Origin: Cryptomeria japonica
Lineage: Eukaryota > Streptophyta > Pinopsida > Cupressales > Cupressaceae
Length of the DNA stretch: 64,000 bases
NCBI RefSeq assembly: GCF_030272615.1
Contig: NC_081411.1
Coordinates: 41,837,140 to 41,901,139 of the forward strand
Reading direction: 5' to 3'
Shown: piece after piece, positions 10,498 to 21,973 of the stretch
How the letters are laid out: every line of letters begins with the position of its first letter
Position numbering within the stretch: the first letter of the stretch is position 1
Program-made: the position numbers and the translations under genes
Notes under the pieces: generated by a model
The model's input: only the letters and a program-made list of their open reading frames with translations
Database searches by the model: none
Told to the model about the DNA's origin: nothing

Positions 10498-13338
10498 ATG
10501 TCTATTGAAGCAAGGTTCCAAGCACCAATGATGCAACAAAGTTTGACATATCAACCGACAATGCAATCGAATTTTAATCCAAGGCAATCACAATTATATC
10601 GAACCCAACAACAAAGCAATATTGGTCAAACTTTTCATGATGATGTAAATGTCCAAATACAAAAACTAGAGGAGAAACTAGCTCAAGAAAATGAGATTTT
10701 GGAACAAAAAGTGAAAAACATTGAGAAGATTAGATCACAAATGTCCAAAGTGTTTCAAAAATTTCCAGGTCAAATTCCAAAGATTGAGCCAATTGATGTA
10801 AGATCTCTTCTTGAACGATCAGACATACCAGCTCTCCTCTCCCAAATAGAGATGATGAAAAAATTTCAAGAAAAGAGACAACAACATTATGTGCCTTCAC
10901 AACCAGAACAAGGTGTTTACTATCAATCAGATTTTCAACCATCACAACCAATGGTCCAACATATGCAACCAACACAATCAATGGTCCAATTTCAACAATA
11001 TGTCCAACCCACTATACAATGTCAACAAATGGTTCAACCAATGGTGGAATATCAACAAGTTCAATCAACATATCAATGTCAACAACCGCAACCAAACATT
11101 CAAAAACAAAGGTTGCAACACACACCAAGCCGAATTTTGAACATGTCAAACCAAAATGATCAACATCTTGTTCAATATCAAAACATGACATCAAATCAAA
11201 AACAAGTTCAAATTCCAAGTCCAATAATGTCAAAACCTAAAAAGAAAGGTGGCTTTATTGCAATGTTCTTAAAGAACCGACCAAGTGAATTCTTTGAGGA
11301 AGATAAAAATAATACAATTATGTCTAGCAATGCCTCATCCCCTCGTGAGAAAATTGACTCTCCAGTGGCATCTATCCCTACACCTCTAGAAGTTTCACAA
11401 GAATCTTCTATATTGTCCTCATCGAACAATACACCCAAGGATGCAATTATCCAAGGGCTATCCATAATTGATTGTCAAGATAATCCAATTCATGATGCAC
11501 ATCCTTGTCATGTTTCAGAAATACAAGACCCAATGCCACCATGCACTTTATTGCCATTACCTATTTTAGAGGACCCCATTCAAAGTCCCTCTTCCTCATG
11601 TTCAAGCATTGATTCCTTGCCAGAATCCATCACAAATGTTCAAAGTGCATTTCCTTCATGCCAAAGCATTAATCCCTTGCCAAAATCCCCCATGCATATT
11701 CAAAGTCCAACTCCATGTCAAGAGGATAATTTAGAGCATGAAGATATGTGTCCTAAAGAAAATCAAGATCAAGATCCTGAAACCTTATCATCCCATTCAA
11801 TTGTTGACCAGGACCCCATCTTCCCAGACACTCACGATGATTCCCCTATTCTTGTCCATCCTACCCAAAGTCCTATTGACACTCCATTCCCTGAGCAAGA
11901 TCAAGATATCCCAGTCCATCCAATCCCAAACGATCCCATTCCATTTCATGAACACGATGTCCTTTCAAATCCCATTGACATTCCACTTCCTAAACAAGAT
12001 CAAGATATCCCTTCCATCCTTTCCAATGATCCCACTAAAAGTCAAGAGCAAAGCACCTTTAAAGAGGATTCCAATGATTTTCCTCCTTGTCAAGATCAAA
12101 TTATTCCTTCAGATCCTCCACAAGATCCTTTTGTTCCTCCATCTCCTTGTCCTAATGCTCCATATCCACTCCAAGATCACATTTCTTTTGATGATCCCAT
12201 TATTTCTCCCATTCCATCTCTTGAAGAGCCTATCATTGAACCATGTCTACTACACAATCCTAGTCCCCCTCATGATCCTAATCCCCCTCATGATTCTAAC
12301 GTGGCAGTGCAAGATGTTCATGAACCCCTGACATTAACAATGGGTTCTTCCACTTTGGTGAAATCCAATCCACTTCAAGATCTCATTATTTCTCTCATAT
12401 CATATCCACCTCAAAATGGACTCGTGTCTTCTTCCCAAAGAAAAGAGTATCCTACAAGTCAAGATATTCATAAAGGCAAAGGAGTAGATCTCCATAAGCA
12501 AGAATCTCTCCATATTAAAGAGTATACTAATGGTCATGGCTATAGAGCTCACACTCAAGGCATTGGTATCCCTTCAAAGTCAAAATCCAAATGTCCACCT
12601 TCCCCATCATTGCTTCCATCCATCTTAGGTCCTTATATCCCTTCATCCTCTATGCAACATCAGCAAAGGCACACATCTTGGAGAACCTTCCATCAATCCC
12701 ACAGGCCTCCATATCATTCCCATCCACACCAACATTCATTCCCTCTTCCAAGCAATTTGGATGCCAAGTATAAGCATCATAAGTCTAGCAATCCACATGT
12801 ATTCAAAGATCAACATGTCCAATATAATCGACATGTCAAAACAAAGAACAATATGATCTATAAAGAAAAAGAAATATCCAAAAGGCCACAAAGGCCCACT
12901 AAGCAAAATAAAGCAAAGTCAAAATATATATGGGTTCCTAAATCCCTTGTGCAAGCAATGCACTCCAAGGAACCAAAAAAGCATGAAAAATCAAAAACCA
13001 TGTGGATCCCTAAGCAGCTTCTTGAAGCACAAAAAGAAAAATCCAGCTTGGCATCCAAAGTTGCTATTCCTCCATCCAAACATTCCAAGTCTATTTCTCC
13101 ATCACCTCCTTCATCCATTTTGGGCCCTTATGTCCCAAAATCCCAAGCTATTCCTCCATCAAAATCTCAATATCCAAAATACATCTTTCCTCCATCAATC
13201 CACCACCCGTCAAGGTGTGTGCCAATGTCGATATTGCCAACATTTCCATCCACTGAAGCCCAATTTTTTCAGTACCCTATCCATTATCCAATGCATATTT
13301 TCCATCCTTCAATCCCTTTGATCCCATCCTTTGCATAA
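10498..13338 (+). CDS. 946-aa orphan ORF of element B (Gln-, Pro- and Ser-rich)
   Basis: The frame is fully open. The first in-frame ATG is at 10468, but ATG at 10498 (MSIEARFQ) is chosen because the related relic near 34319 keeps ATGTCTATTGAA, while the sequence before it diverges as non-coding. Visible parts: a Gln-rich N-terminus with a predicted coiled coil at about residues 45-85 (VQIQKLEEKLAQENEILEQ), Gln/Met-rich short repeats to about 220, a basic KPKKKGGFIAMFLKNRP at about 245, a long Pro/Asp/His/Ser-rich acidic middle (about 330-610), and a C-terminus with paired motifs ILGPYIPSS/ILGPYVPKS (about 709, 874) and YIWVPKSLVQA/TMWIPKQLLEA (about 809, 834). There is no CCHC, protease or pol motif. 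It could be a highly diverged Gag or a captured ORF; I do not recognise the family. Confidence 0.75.
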   Translation: MSIEARFQAPMMQQSLTYQPTMQSNFNPRQSQLYRTQQQSNIGQTFHDDVNVQIQKLEEKLAQENEILEQKVKNIEKIRSQMSKVFQKFPGQIPKIEPIDVRSLLERSDIPALLSQIEMMKKFQEKRQQHYVPSQPEQGVYYQSDFQPSQPMVQHMQPTQSMVQFQQYVQPTIQCQQMVQPMVEYQQVQSTYQCQQPQPNIQKQRLQHTPSRILNMSNQNDQHLVQYQNMTSNQKQVQIPSPIMSKPKKKGGFIAMFLKNRPSEFFEEDKNNTIMSSNASSPREKIDSPVASIPTPLEVSQESSILSSSNNTPKDAIIQGLSIIDCQDNPIHDAHPCHVSEIQDPMPPCTLLPLPILEDPIQSPSSSCSSIDSLPESITNVQSAFPSCQSINPLPKSPMHIQSPTPCQEDNLEHEDMCPKENQDQDPETLSSHSIVDQDPIFPDTHDDSPILVHPTQSPIDTPFPEQDQDIPVHPIPNDPIPFHEHDVLSNPIDIPLPKQDQDIPSILSNDPTKSQEQSTFKEDSNDFPPCQDQIIPSDPPQDPFVPPSPCPNAPYPLQDHISFDDPIISPIPSLEEPIIEPCLLHNPSPPHDPNPPHDSNVAVQDVHEPLTLTMGSSTLVKSNPLQDLIISLISYPPQNGLVSSSQRKEYPTSQDIHKGKGVDLHKQESLHIKEYTNGHGYRAHTQGIGIPSKSKSKCPPSPSLLPSILGPYIPSSSMQHQQRHTSWRTFHQSHRPPYHSHPHQHSFPLPSNLDAKYKHHKSSNPHVFKDQHVQYNRHVKTKNNMIYKEKEISKRPQRPTKQNKAKSKYIWVPKSLVQAMHSKEPKKHEKSKTMWIPKQLLEAQKEKSSLASKVAIPPSKHSKSISPSPPSSILGPYVPKSQAIPPSKSQYPKYIFPPSIHHPSRCVPMSILPTFPSTEAQFFQYPIHYPMHIFHPSIPLIPSFA

Positions 13339-13690
13339 ATCCTTGCCTTAGTTTCATCTCATTTTCCATGTCCTTATCCTACCAACGTCTTTGAGCATAC
13401 TTTCAAAGGTCATGGTCCATTTATTTCAAGGCTACTATCCAAACAAAAAGATGCTTGAGTCCTTCTTCCATCCCATATCGTGTGTCCGTCTTCTATTGAA
13501 AATGTCAAAATCCAAAAAAATAAAAAAAAAGTGAAAAAGTGAAAAAAAAAAAAGAAAAGAAAAGAAAAAAAAGTAAAGAAAAAAAAAATTCGTCCACCGG
13601 TGAAAACCTGGCAAACAGGCGCTTTGGGCAAGTACCATGATGAAAACCTGGCAAACAGGCATCATGCGTAATTTATGAACTTCTTGCAAA
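13339..13690 (+). repeat. Post-coding module of element B: A-rich tract and paired GTGAAAACCTGG motif
   Basis: A purine tract of mostly A and GAAA (13505-13590) is followed by two copies of TGAAAACCTGGCAAACAGGC at 13601-13620 and 13641-13660. Elements A (2246) and C (50501, 50558) have the same motif after their integrase genes. CACACTTGGGGGCA follows at about 13684. Confidence 0.75.
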
Positions 13691-14305
13691 CCACACTTGG
13701 GGGCAGGTTTCCTCCTTCATATCCTATTGCCCTTCCATTATCCTATCGAACCCCTGTCATTACCCTCCATTATCCTATTGTCCCTCATGTCCATTTCCTC
13801 TTTCCACCTTTGATCTTGACAAGGCTGAGGATCTTCATGAGCATTATGCATCTTGTTTGCAGCTTTTAGTCCATCATAGCTTTTGGTCTTTATCCATTTG
13901 CTTATTACATCCTTTCATCCATATTCCCTAGCTTATTGCAACTTTTTGCCACTATCCCGTATCTTATTGCAACCTTCAGTCCATTTCCCTTCTCCATTCT
14001 TGGTCTTGCTTATCCTATCCATATCTTATCACTATCCGTACACTCTTTCTATTCCTTGATCTTGATCTGACAAAAGGACATAAAATTTAAACATGGATTC
14101 AAAAACCTCTTGACATGTCCCTCATGCCATGTCACTGCTATACATTGTCATATCCAGTCTCTTGTCCCATCACGCCATAGCCCTTGGAACTTGCATCCGT
14201 ATTGTCTCCATAATAAAAGACCTTTGCCTTCCCTCTATCCACCAACATTTCGGCAAGCCTATTTATTCACCTGTCATATTCCTTGCCTTGCTAGACACTG
14301 GGGGC
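13691..14305 (+). other. Element B 3' region, pyrimidine-rich
   Basis: No supported ORF. The sequence is C/T-rich with repeated CCTATC, CCATT and CTTATTGCA words. It ends in CACTGGGGGCAAAAT (about 14297), another G5 tract. Confidence 0.4.
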
Positions 14306-14590
14306 AAAATTTGAAAAAAGTCTTAAAAATTGAAAAAAGTCCTGAAAAAAAGTCATAAAAATTGAAAAAGTCCTGAAAAAAGTCATAAAAATTGAAAAAG
14401 TCCTGAAAAAAGTCAAAAAAAAATTTGAAAAATGTCCTGAAATAAATCCAAAAATTTTTTTTGAAAAATGTCCTGAAATAAATCCAAAAAAATCGCATAA
14501 TGTCCTGACAAAATTTCATAAAAAAATCAAATAATGTCCTGAAATAATCCAAAAAAATCGAATAAACGTCCTGAAAAAATGAACACAGAA
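14306..14590 (+). repeat. Tandem CCTGAAAAAAGTCATAAAAATT array of element B
   Basis: Roughly ten units of about 30 bp built on GTCCTGAAAAAAGTCATAAA, drifting to GTCCTGAAATAAATCC. They correspond to the CCTGAAGAAATC units after the integrase in A and C. Minus-strand ORFs rich in Phe here are a by-product of the repeat. Confidence 0.85.
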
Positions 14591-15458
14591 AAAATTACAA
14601 AACTCACAAAAACACGCATTCTGCAATAAATTATCCCCTTTATGCATTGACAGATCACCGAGCATTCATCCAATGACACTCGCAATCCATTTAACGTTGT
14701 GCTTTAATGAAATCATGCTTTAACAAGATGAACTCTTTCAATCAAAACCAAACATTCAAACTGATCCAAACTGTCATATCAATCGAACATCAACATCAAT
14801 ATCATTTGTCTTTATTATCATGGGTCTTATACAGGGTGTGGTATACTCGAAACCAGACTGTGTCCTGTCTTAGACGGGGTACCGCATGTCCTGAAACCAG
14901 ACAGCATGATCGTCCTATCAGCACTTTCAACTTTTGCCAATGAAGATCAAGATGTTTGTTTGATTTGCTTGAATTTATGAGTCTTATCTTTTTACTGATT
15001 TATCTTTGACTTCGATCATGTTCCTATGTTGCTCGATGATGTCACTGAGTGATTTAGAGTGACCGGGATGGTTTTTTTTAAATTCTGATTGTCGTTTATC
15101 TGTGATGTGTCTGTCTTTTGCAAAAAGGGTTGCATTTCAGCTTTGGCCTTCAATGCCATGATGCTACACATCCATTTTGCTACATTAAATAAAGGTTCTC
15201 ACCTACAAAGTGCATCACTGAAAGCAAGTATTTCTTCATCTCTACCTGTCCTCTGTCTAATTTCTGCTTACTAACATTTCTTCCATCAGTCTTGGCAGTC
15301 CATTTGATCCTATCATTTTCTATCATTCTTATCGATCAATTGGCCTATTTTTTGTATGTTTCCGGCCAATTCCTCGAGGGGGCATGCATATGTCGTTATC
15401 ATTGTCTGGGGCATTTTCATTATTGTTCTTTGAAACAACGCTTAAAATCGCATTGTCT
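14591..15458 (+). other. Element B 3' region before the polypurine tract
   Basis: No coding signal. An 8-bp inverted repeat AATTGGCC/GGCCAATT (15338-15345 and 15364-15371) stands just ahead of CGAGGGGGCATGC (15375-15387), the G5-tract motif shared with A, C and H. Confidence 0.45.
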
Positions 15459-15473
15459 CAAAGAGGGGCAAAA
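15459..15473 (+). promoter_or_regulatory. Polypurine tract of element B
   Basis: CAAAGAGGGGCAAAA abuts the TGTAGACACC of the right LTR. The same tract, slightly altered, precedes the LTRs of A (16898-16912) and C (52893-52908). Confidence 0.85.
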
Positions 15474-16829
15474 TGTAGACACCTAAAAATGGTCAACGCT
15501 TGCGAGGTCATACTTTAACATTTGCGCATTGCCTCATTTTAGGTTTTTGCATCGCATTAACATTTCTCCTATGTCACGTGCTTGATTTTTATCATTTGCG
15601 AGCATCGAGTCATTCTTCTATATTCTTCATTCATCTCGCTTTCGAATTTGGTCTTGTCGACAATAACCTTCAATCATGATTTTGGTCGATCTTTGTCCTT
15701 GTCAATCTTGTCATATTGCGATCGATTCGTCATCGATCCTTGTCCTTTTCAATCATGTCAATTTGGTCAATTTGTCATTGATTTTTGTCAACCAATCTCA
15801 ATCAAATCATTTATCAACACTGTTCATTTATCAATTCAAAATCATGATCGAATCAACATCAAATCAATCTTACATCAAGACCTAATTGTCATCCTTGCAT
15901 TTCTAATTCATCTTCCAAGGTTTTATGATTTATTCATTTAACCTAATTTGTCATTTTCTTCCTTTAGGATTAATAAATTACTTATTTATCCTAAGTCTTC
16001 TCATTACAATTAAATATTCATTTAATTGGCTAATTATTCCTCTTTGTAAATGAATTAATTAATAAATGAGAAATTATTAATTAATTCACTAAATTCCTAT
16101 TTTCCTCATTTCTAATTTTCTAATTTTCATTAATTCCACCTATTTTCTAATTTCTTAATTCAAATTCCACCTAATTAACTTGTCTCTAGTTCTCCCTATT
16201 TGTGTGCTTCATGTGTCATACTCTTGACATAGAAATTTGTCATAGAGTCTTGTCTTGACATAGCAATTTGTCATAGAGTCTTGTCTTGACATAGCAATTT
16301 GTCATAGAACTTGTCTTGACATGGAAATTTGTCATAAAATCTGTCATAAAATTGTCACAAGCCTCTTTGCATAGCAACATGTCATAACTTTGCTATTGTT
16401 GATTTGAATTTCTATTCGAATCTATTTCATGCTAATTTGTCCATTTCTCCAATTTCTCTATAAATTGGATGATTTTCTTCAATCAAACCCCTTGAAAAAT
16501 CCTTAATTCCTATCAGACTAATGAACTTATGCTTCTAGTACTCTTGAACTTTTCATCAAATCTTGCTTTCAATTGTGTGTGCACTTGTAGGTGAGATCCA
16601 CAAACCCATTGAAGAGGAAAGAACAACAATGGAGCCGCATGGAAGGAGTGTTCAATTCTACATCTGGTTTGCATAACATTTCATCTTTGAATGCTTTGTT
16701 TCCATACCTCTATTGAATGTGCTTTGGAATTAGGTTCATTTCAATGAGTGTTCTCTTATGATTGAGTTATTCATGTCTTGTGTTTTGATTGATCTACTTG
16801 TTTTGATGATTCCTAATTTCTATGCTACA
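15474..16829 (+). repeat. Element B 3' LTR
   Basis: Same length as the left LTR with about six substitutions. TATA box at 16459-16464. Followed by the second TTATC. Confidence 0.95.
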
Positions 16830-16834
16830 TTATC
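16830..16834. repeat. Target-site duplication of element B, right copy (TTATC)
   Basis: Matches 6835-6839 exactly. Confidence 0.9.
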
Positions 16835-16897
16835 TTCACCAAGCGCACTATCAAGACTTGATTTAATCTTTGAAACAATGTTGTCTCGACATTATTT

Positions 16898-16912
16898 TAA
16901 AGAGGGCCAAAA
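16898..16912 (+). promoter_or_regulatory. Polypurine tract of element A
   Basis: TTAAAGAGGGCCAAAA directly before TGTATACACATAAAAATGG. It aligns with the B and C tracts. Confidence 0.75.
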
Positions 16913-18066
16913 TGTATACACATAAAAATGGCCATGAGCGATTAAATAAATATTTTATATTTATTTAATATTTATTCTTCTATTAAATAGTTAATTTCAA
17001 AAGGTTAATTTATTTAATTCATTTTGTGTCTTTCTATTAATTAATTTAATTGAAATATTTTATTAATGAATTCATCTATCTTATTCCTCTAATTAAAAAA
17101 ATATCTAATATTTAATTATTATTCTAATGAGTTAATTAAATATCTAATATTCAGTTATTCCTTCCATCAATTAAATATCTAATATTTAATACTTATTCTT
17201 CTATCCTATAGTCTCAAATATCAAATGATTTCTTAAATTATTTAATTTCATTTCCATCTCATCCTTCCATCTCCACTTCATCTTTCCTTTGCCAACTCAT
17301 CCATCATGTGGCTAAATTAATTCAATAAAATTAAAATAAATAAATCATTTATTAACCACTTATCTTCAACTTCCAAAATAAACGAAATATGGTGTGCGTA
17401 CACATATTTCCTAACCTTCTTCTATATTCTCTCCAACATCCCTACATCTTAAGAAGGACTTGAGTCCACATGTCCTCTCATGCCTAGATCTTCTCAAACC
17501 ATCTCTAGATTCCCTCAATGAATAACCTAGTCAAGGTGAGATGAATGACACTTGTCTTCTCTTTCCCCCTTTCTCTCAACCTTCACCTTTGCTCACAGCC
17601 ATCCAAATCTACAAATCTGATCAATGACCGTTGATCTAGGCCACGTCATCTTATCCTTTCAAAGTCTATAAAATTATAAGTTTGAGTTGAGAAAAAGTTA
17701 GTCTTCAAGTTAATCTTCAAATGAGTTTTCAAGCTAAAAATTTGAATAAACTTATGCATCTATGAGTTTTTATCTTGAAGCAAATAACATAATCATTTAG
17801 CATAATCATTTTGCATTGCATATCATAGCATCAGTTAAATTTCAGTTATCAGTCCATTCTTCATATGTCATCTTGGAAGCTATCAATGCTTGTCTGAGAG
17901 CACATCATCTGCAACCAGGAACAGTGGAGTTAGGACACAATGAGACTTAAATCATGAAGGTAAAAATATATGTTTTTATTTTTATATGTATTTCATGTAG
18001 TTTCATTGGTTGAATTGGGATTTCCTATAGCATTTCTTTTGTATTTTGTGAAACTAACATGTTGCA
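16913..18066 (+). repeat. Element A 3' LTR
   Basis: Starts TGTATACACATAAAAATGGC, parallel to the LTR starts of B and C, followed by a long TTAATTAA/ATATTTAATT stretch (16940-17210). A TATA box (TATAAAAT, 17667-17674) follows. The end at ATGTTGCA (18066) is set by analogy with C (TATTGCA) and is less certain than the start. Confidence 0.7.
17667..17674 (+). promoter_or_regulatory. TATA box of element A LTR
   Basis: TATAAAAT about 750 bases into the LTR. The position matches the TATA boxes of the B and C LTRs. Confidence 0.5.
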
Positions 18067-18106
18067 GGTAGTATTCATATGATGAAATTCAAGTCAACAT
18101 GATAGG

Positions 18107-18534
18107 ATGAATAATGGACTGAATAATATAAATAATGGTCCCACCTTTACCTGTCAATGTTTCATATGCAATAATTTTGGTCACAAGTCAAACATGTGTA
18201 GAGCAGTAATGAATAACTTTCAAAATAATAGATGCTATGCTTGTGGGATGTTTGGACATATCTCTAAACAATACAAGATGAGACCAAATCAAATGAACTT
18301 CAGACTGGTGTAGAATCTTGTTTGTCGTGCATGCAATAAAACTGGTCACATTGTAAAATATTGCAAAAGCAAAAAGAGTGCTCTGGTAGACAAAAACAAA
18401 TCATATGAGAAAGGCAAGGAAAAGGTAGAGGAGATCAGAGACAAGCATGATAATATGTCGGTTAGAAAGGATGAATCCAAAGTAGACAATGGATCTGTAC
18501 CTGAATCCAGTGCAGGATCTTTATACGATAACTA
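18107..18534 (+). pseudogene. Gag C-terminal fragment with three CCHC zinc knuckles
   Basis: Three knuckles in a row: CFICNNFGHKSNMC (intact CX2CX4HX4C), CYACGMFGHISKQY (last Cys is Tyr) and CRACNKTGHIVKYC (intact). A stop at 18311 separates the second and third. A Lys/Glu-rich tail (KGKEKVEEIRDKHDN) ends at a stop near 18534. Such knuckles bind RNA in retrotransposon Gag. The lineage cannot be set from this piece. Confidence 0.75.
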
Positions 18535-18880
18535 GGGCTTTTTTCCTTAGGGGGAATTTTTCATGTAGATTCTAAGAATCCTCTCTTCATTGATCTACAA
18601 TCGATTCTAGAAGGTTGCATAAGGCTTAAATCATATATGCAAATATTATCCAAAATATTTAGTGAAGATTTGATGCTCCAATAAGTGACTCCATGATAAT
18701 CAAGGTAACTGGTTGCAACATTTATTACAATAAAAAATTAGGTTTTCGAAGGATAAATAGACATTCAAAAACTTTATTTTTTACAATGCGATCAAGAGAT
18801 AAGTGCAGAGAAGAAGAGTGAAGTAATTTAGTGATCTAGACAACAATTTCAATGATTCCAAAGCGAATATCTATTCCTAG
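18535..18880 (+). other. Non-coding stretch of element D
   Basis: A short TTAGGGGGAATTTTTCAT purine tract follows the gag stop. Nothing else recognised. Confidence 0.3.
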
Positions 18881-19346
18881 TTGCAAATTGAGGTATTTAT
18901 ATGTTTCAAGCTATCATTTTTTGAAAACCCTAAGTTTGAAATGGCTTCAATATCTAGAATTGCTATCCTGCTTGTTGTGGAAGTTAAGGTTACAGATCGA
19001 CCTGTTTTCAAGAAGCATCCTTTCACATATGTTGAGAATGATCCTTTGTACAGAGATGTGGTCAAGACCTCTCAGCCGGAAGTAAGGGAAGGTGTCTCCG
19101 GTGATCAGAAGGATGAAACTCAGACTAAGAAACAACCAGAAGACCAAGGCAACACAACTGTTGATGCTAAGACCAGTGTCAATCCTTTGATGGTATATAT
19201 TTCTGAGGTCCCTGAGATTCAAAAGGATGACACTATGCCAAGTGGCAACACCGGTGCACAAGATAAAGGGGATGGAGCAGAGGAAAAGGAGCCTAGAAAA
19301 TAGAGGTGCAAGGTACTAAGGAATATAAAGGAAAAGGATTTGTTGA
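18881..19346 (+). pseudogene. Unknown ORF of element D, first part
   Basis: Open from 18881 for 140 codons (SISRIAILLVVEVKVTDRP, then a charged Glu/Lys/Gln/Asp-rich linker to EEKEPRK). A frameshift near 19302 moves the reading to EVQGTKEYKGKGFVD, which runs exactly into the solo LTR insertion. Removing 2627 bp of LTR and one GTTGA copy, the frame continues STINTPPVRRTPP at 21979. The protein family is not recognised. Confidence 0.5.
19342..19346. repeat. Target-site duplication of solo LTR, left copy (GTTGA)
   Basis: GTTGA precedes the TGTTAGACAC start and recurs at 21974-21978. Confidence 0.8.
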
Positions 19347-21973
19347 TGTTAGACACAATGCACCACTAAGAGGGGGGTGAATTCATGGTTCTCAAACTTT
19401 TCCCTTTAACTATCCCTATGAAATTATACCAATTAACAAATCCAGCTAAAAGCAGACTTACCAGTTAGTGAGGAGACAAAACACAAATGCATTCACACAA
19501 AGGAACATCACATAACACTAGTATGTATGAGGAAAACCCAAGATAGGAAAAACCTCAGTGAGCAATGTTGTTGGAGTCTATTTCTCCAATCCAGCCTCAT
19601 AGTGAATCTCTCTTACAATGTTTAGGGAACCAACCCAAGGAGATACAACCCCTGACTTGTTTATGAGATACAACCCAAAGGAGCTACAACTCTTGATTTA
19701 GGACACCAACCCAAGGAGCACCAACCCTAGATTTAGGGCACCAACCAAGGAGAACCAACACCTAACTTTTTTATGGGCAACAAACCAAAGGAGATACAAC
19801 CCCTACACCAAGCTACAACTCAGTGATCACAATGAATATTCAAATACAAAAGTAATATCCTGGTTACAAAAGAGTTTTGCAACCTCTGGACATAACTTCC
19901 TTTTGTCGGTGAGACACCTTATCTGCTACACCAGTTCACTCTTCTACTACTCTCATCAGCTGCTACATTGTTGCTAAACTCTACGAGTTTACCTCTACTC
20001 TTCTTTTGCTCTATTGGATCTCCTCCTCAATGCTTTGTTCTTCAGTCCTCTCAATTCTCTTCCTGTCGGTACAATTCCCTATCAGTTATCTCCTTAGATG
20101 CACTCTAGCCGCTATACCGGTTTAACCTTCACTCCCTCAGTCACTGCTATCCTTTTCTATTTTCCCTCTAACTAGTCTAGATCTCTCATGCAACACTCAA
20201 ACACTTCATAACAGCTCTATTTTCTCTTCTTCAGTAGAAGCCTTCAATGATTTTGGCTTCCTTATTTATAACTTGGTTTTCTCGCCAAAAGCCAATTCAA
20301 AAACATGGGTGGTAAGGGTTTCCTCATCAACCTCGAGGAAAACCAAATCCAATTAGATCTTGTCTAATCTGATTGCCCAAATAGTTGTATGCTCATTAAT
20401 GCCATTAACGCACCTTCTTGATCATGCCTTCTATCTTTGGCAATCTTCTTTTTACCCTGTCAGTTGATCTCTTAGTCAAACACCAAGATTGGTCTTGTGG
20501 TTTCCTTAATCCGCCTCGATCTCCTCAATCACTCTTAGCTAGCCCTATGTTGTCCTCCAGACCTCAAGCCACAAACCTCTACAATGGCTCTACAACACAT
20601 CTCATGATTTACAAGATCTACCATTAATGTCGACCAACTCTACAACTACCTCATCGATGCACATTCCTTATATCGCCACATGCAAGTCTGCCACCTTGAC
20701 TCCATGTGGCATCCATGTCAACCAACTACTAGCTTGGATCAGTGTGTCGATTCAGATAGGATCACCAACCAAACACTCAATTGGTTCTTCTTTTCTGTTG
20801 GTTTACTAACCCTACCAGTATCTTACACTTTACCGGTTAACTTCTCATGCCTACTCTATGTTGAACTATCGGTAGAACTCCTTAATCGATCGCCAGACAT
20901 TTCTATCCAAAACATGCTCATCTTCATTAGATGGAGTCGCAACTCTTAGCCTCTTCGCTTCCTTATCATTTCTCATGCTTACAATTAGTCATTCAGATGA
21001 CATCATATCATCAACCTTCAGTGGATTCCATCTAAGGCATCTGCATGTCAGTTTTAATCTATATTTTTAGTTGCACCACTATGCCTCCTTCTTCATCAGC
21101 CTGAATAACATCTTTGTTGGTTTCTCAAGGTGACAAACACATCACTCTTCATCTGCACCGACATCCCAACATGCCTTCTCTTTCGATCTAGTGCATAACC
21201 CTGATTTCAAGTACTTGAGAAATCCCTTTTGTTTCACTGATAGATCCAGTGTGAGCCTTTAAACACTTGCCTTTACCTCTTCTTCCTTACCTCACAAAAC
21301 TATAATTCAAATTATGCATAATAGGAGATAATCTCTCCATACTGATGGAGTGACACCTTGTCATCTACATCCTATAATATGCTCATGTGGCTTCCCTATA
21401 TGTGCAGCATGTCTTCAACTAGGCACATGTGATCTAGTGTGGGCACATTCATTGTCAGTCATCTCTTCACATGGTGACTGCATCTTCATCCAGTGGGAGT
21501 CTTTTTTTTCTGCAACCTCATAGCATACCGGTGACCTATTCATCCTTCTCCTCTGGTGTTGATATGATTTAGGTACCATTCTGCCTCTTCATCACAATCA
21601 ACAGCTCAAGCACCTTGCTCATCCTACTTGTTCACTAGTCATAGTCTTGCCAATTGACAACCACTCACTTGGTTGATTTGTCTTCTCCATGTGAACACAT
21701 CACTTACCCGTTGACATCCTTTCCTTATCAGTGATACACTATACTGGTAACCTATCCATCTCATCCACACAAGTCAGGCACTAACTTGTGTACCGGTGAC
21801 TCCAGTGATCATTCCTCTGAATGACATTCTCTTCCTTACCTTACTGGTGTTCTGCAAAACAAGGTGATATCAAAGATATCTCATTTTGTACTCCATGGAA
21901 TTGTTACACAAGCATCTCTTCTACCGATAGTCATCCCATACTGGTTGACATCAATGACAACACAATGCCAATA
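19347..21973 (-). mobile_element. Solo copia-type LTR, 2627 bp, minus strand
   Basis: Flanked by GTTGA on both sides, with no internal region. On the minus strand it begins TATTGGCATTGTG (a decayed TGTTGGCA), has TTGTCATTGATGTCAA near its start as in copia I and G, and ends with the complement of a C-rich tract (GATTCACCCCCC) as in the other copia LTRs. A TATA box is at 20263-20270 (minus). Tandem units near 19630-19800 (complement of CAACCCAAGGAGATACAAC) recall the repeated AAATCCTCTAACAAGGTAACC units of the copia I LTR. Confidence 0.8.
20263..20270 (-). promoter_or_regulatory. TATA box of the solo LTR
   Basis: TATAAATA on the minus strand, about 1.7 kb from the LTR start. Confidence 0.4.

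Larger units (their letters stand above)
6840..16829 (+). mobile_element. Element B: complete, young, non-autonomous LTR retrotransposon
   Basis: Two 1356-bp LTRs (6840-8195 and 15474-16829) differ by about six substitutions by eye. A perfect 5-bp target duplication flanks the element. There is a primer site 5 bases after the left LTR and a polypurine tract immediately before the right LTR. The 7.3-kb interior holds a single long ORF (10498-13338) without gag, protease, RT, RNase H or integrase motifs. The primer site, the post-coding repeat module and the LTR style tie it to the Tat-type elements in this window, so mobilisation in trans by that lineage is the likely route. Confidence 0.92.
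1..18066 (+). mobile_element. Element A: decayed Tat-type Ty3/gypsy retrotransposon, 5' truncated by the window edge
   Basis: The order on the plus strand is RNase H, a second archaeal-type RNase H, integrase, repeat-rich 3' region, antisense plant-mobile-domain ORF, polypurine tract and 3' LTR. In plant Ty3 elements the paired RNase H and an antisense extra ORF are features of the Tat/Ogre lineage. The element is interrupted at TTATC (6835-6839 and 16830-16834) by element B. The coding part has many stops and cannot be functional. The LTR end at 18066 is inferred from a TTGCA end shared with the LTR of element C. Confidence 0.8.

Noticed and set aside
11738-12331. A 197-codon ORF in another frame inside the B gene
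   Set aside because: Shadow of the long ORF in a Pro/Ser-rich, compositionally biased stretch.
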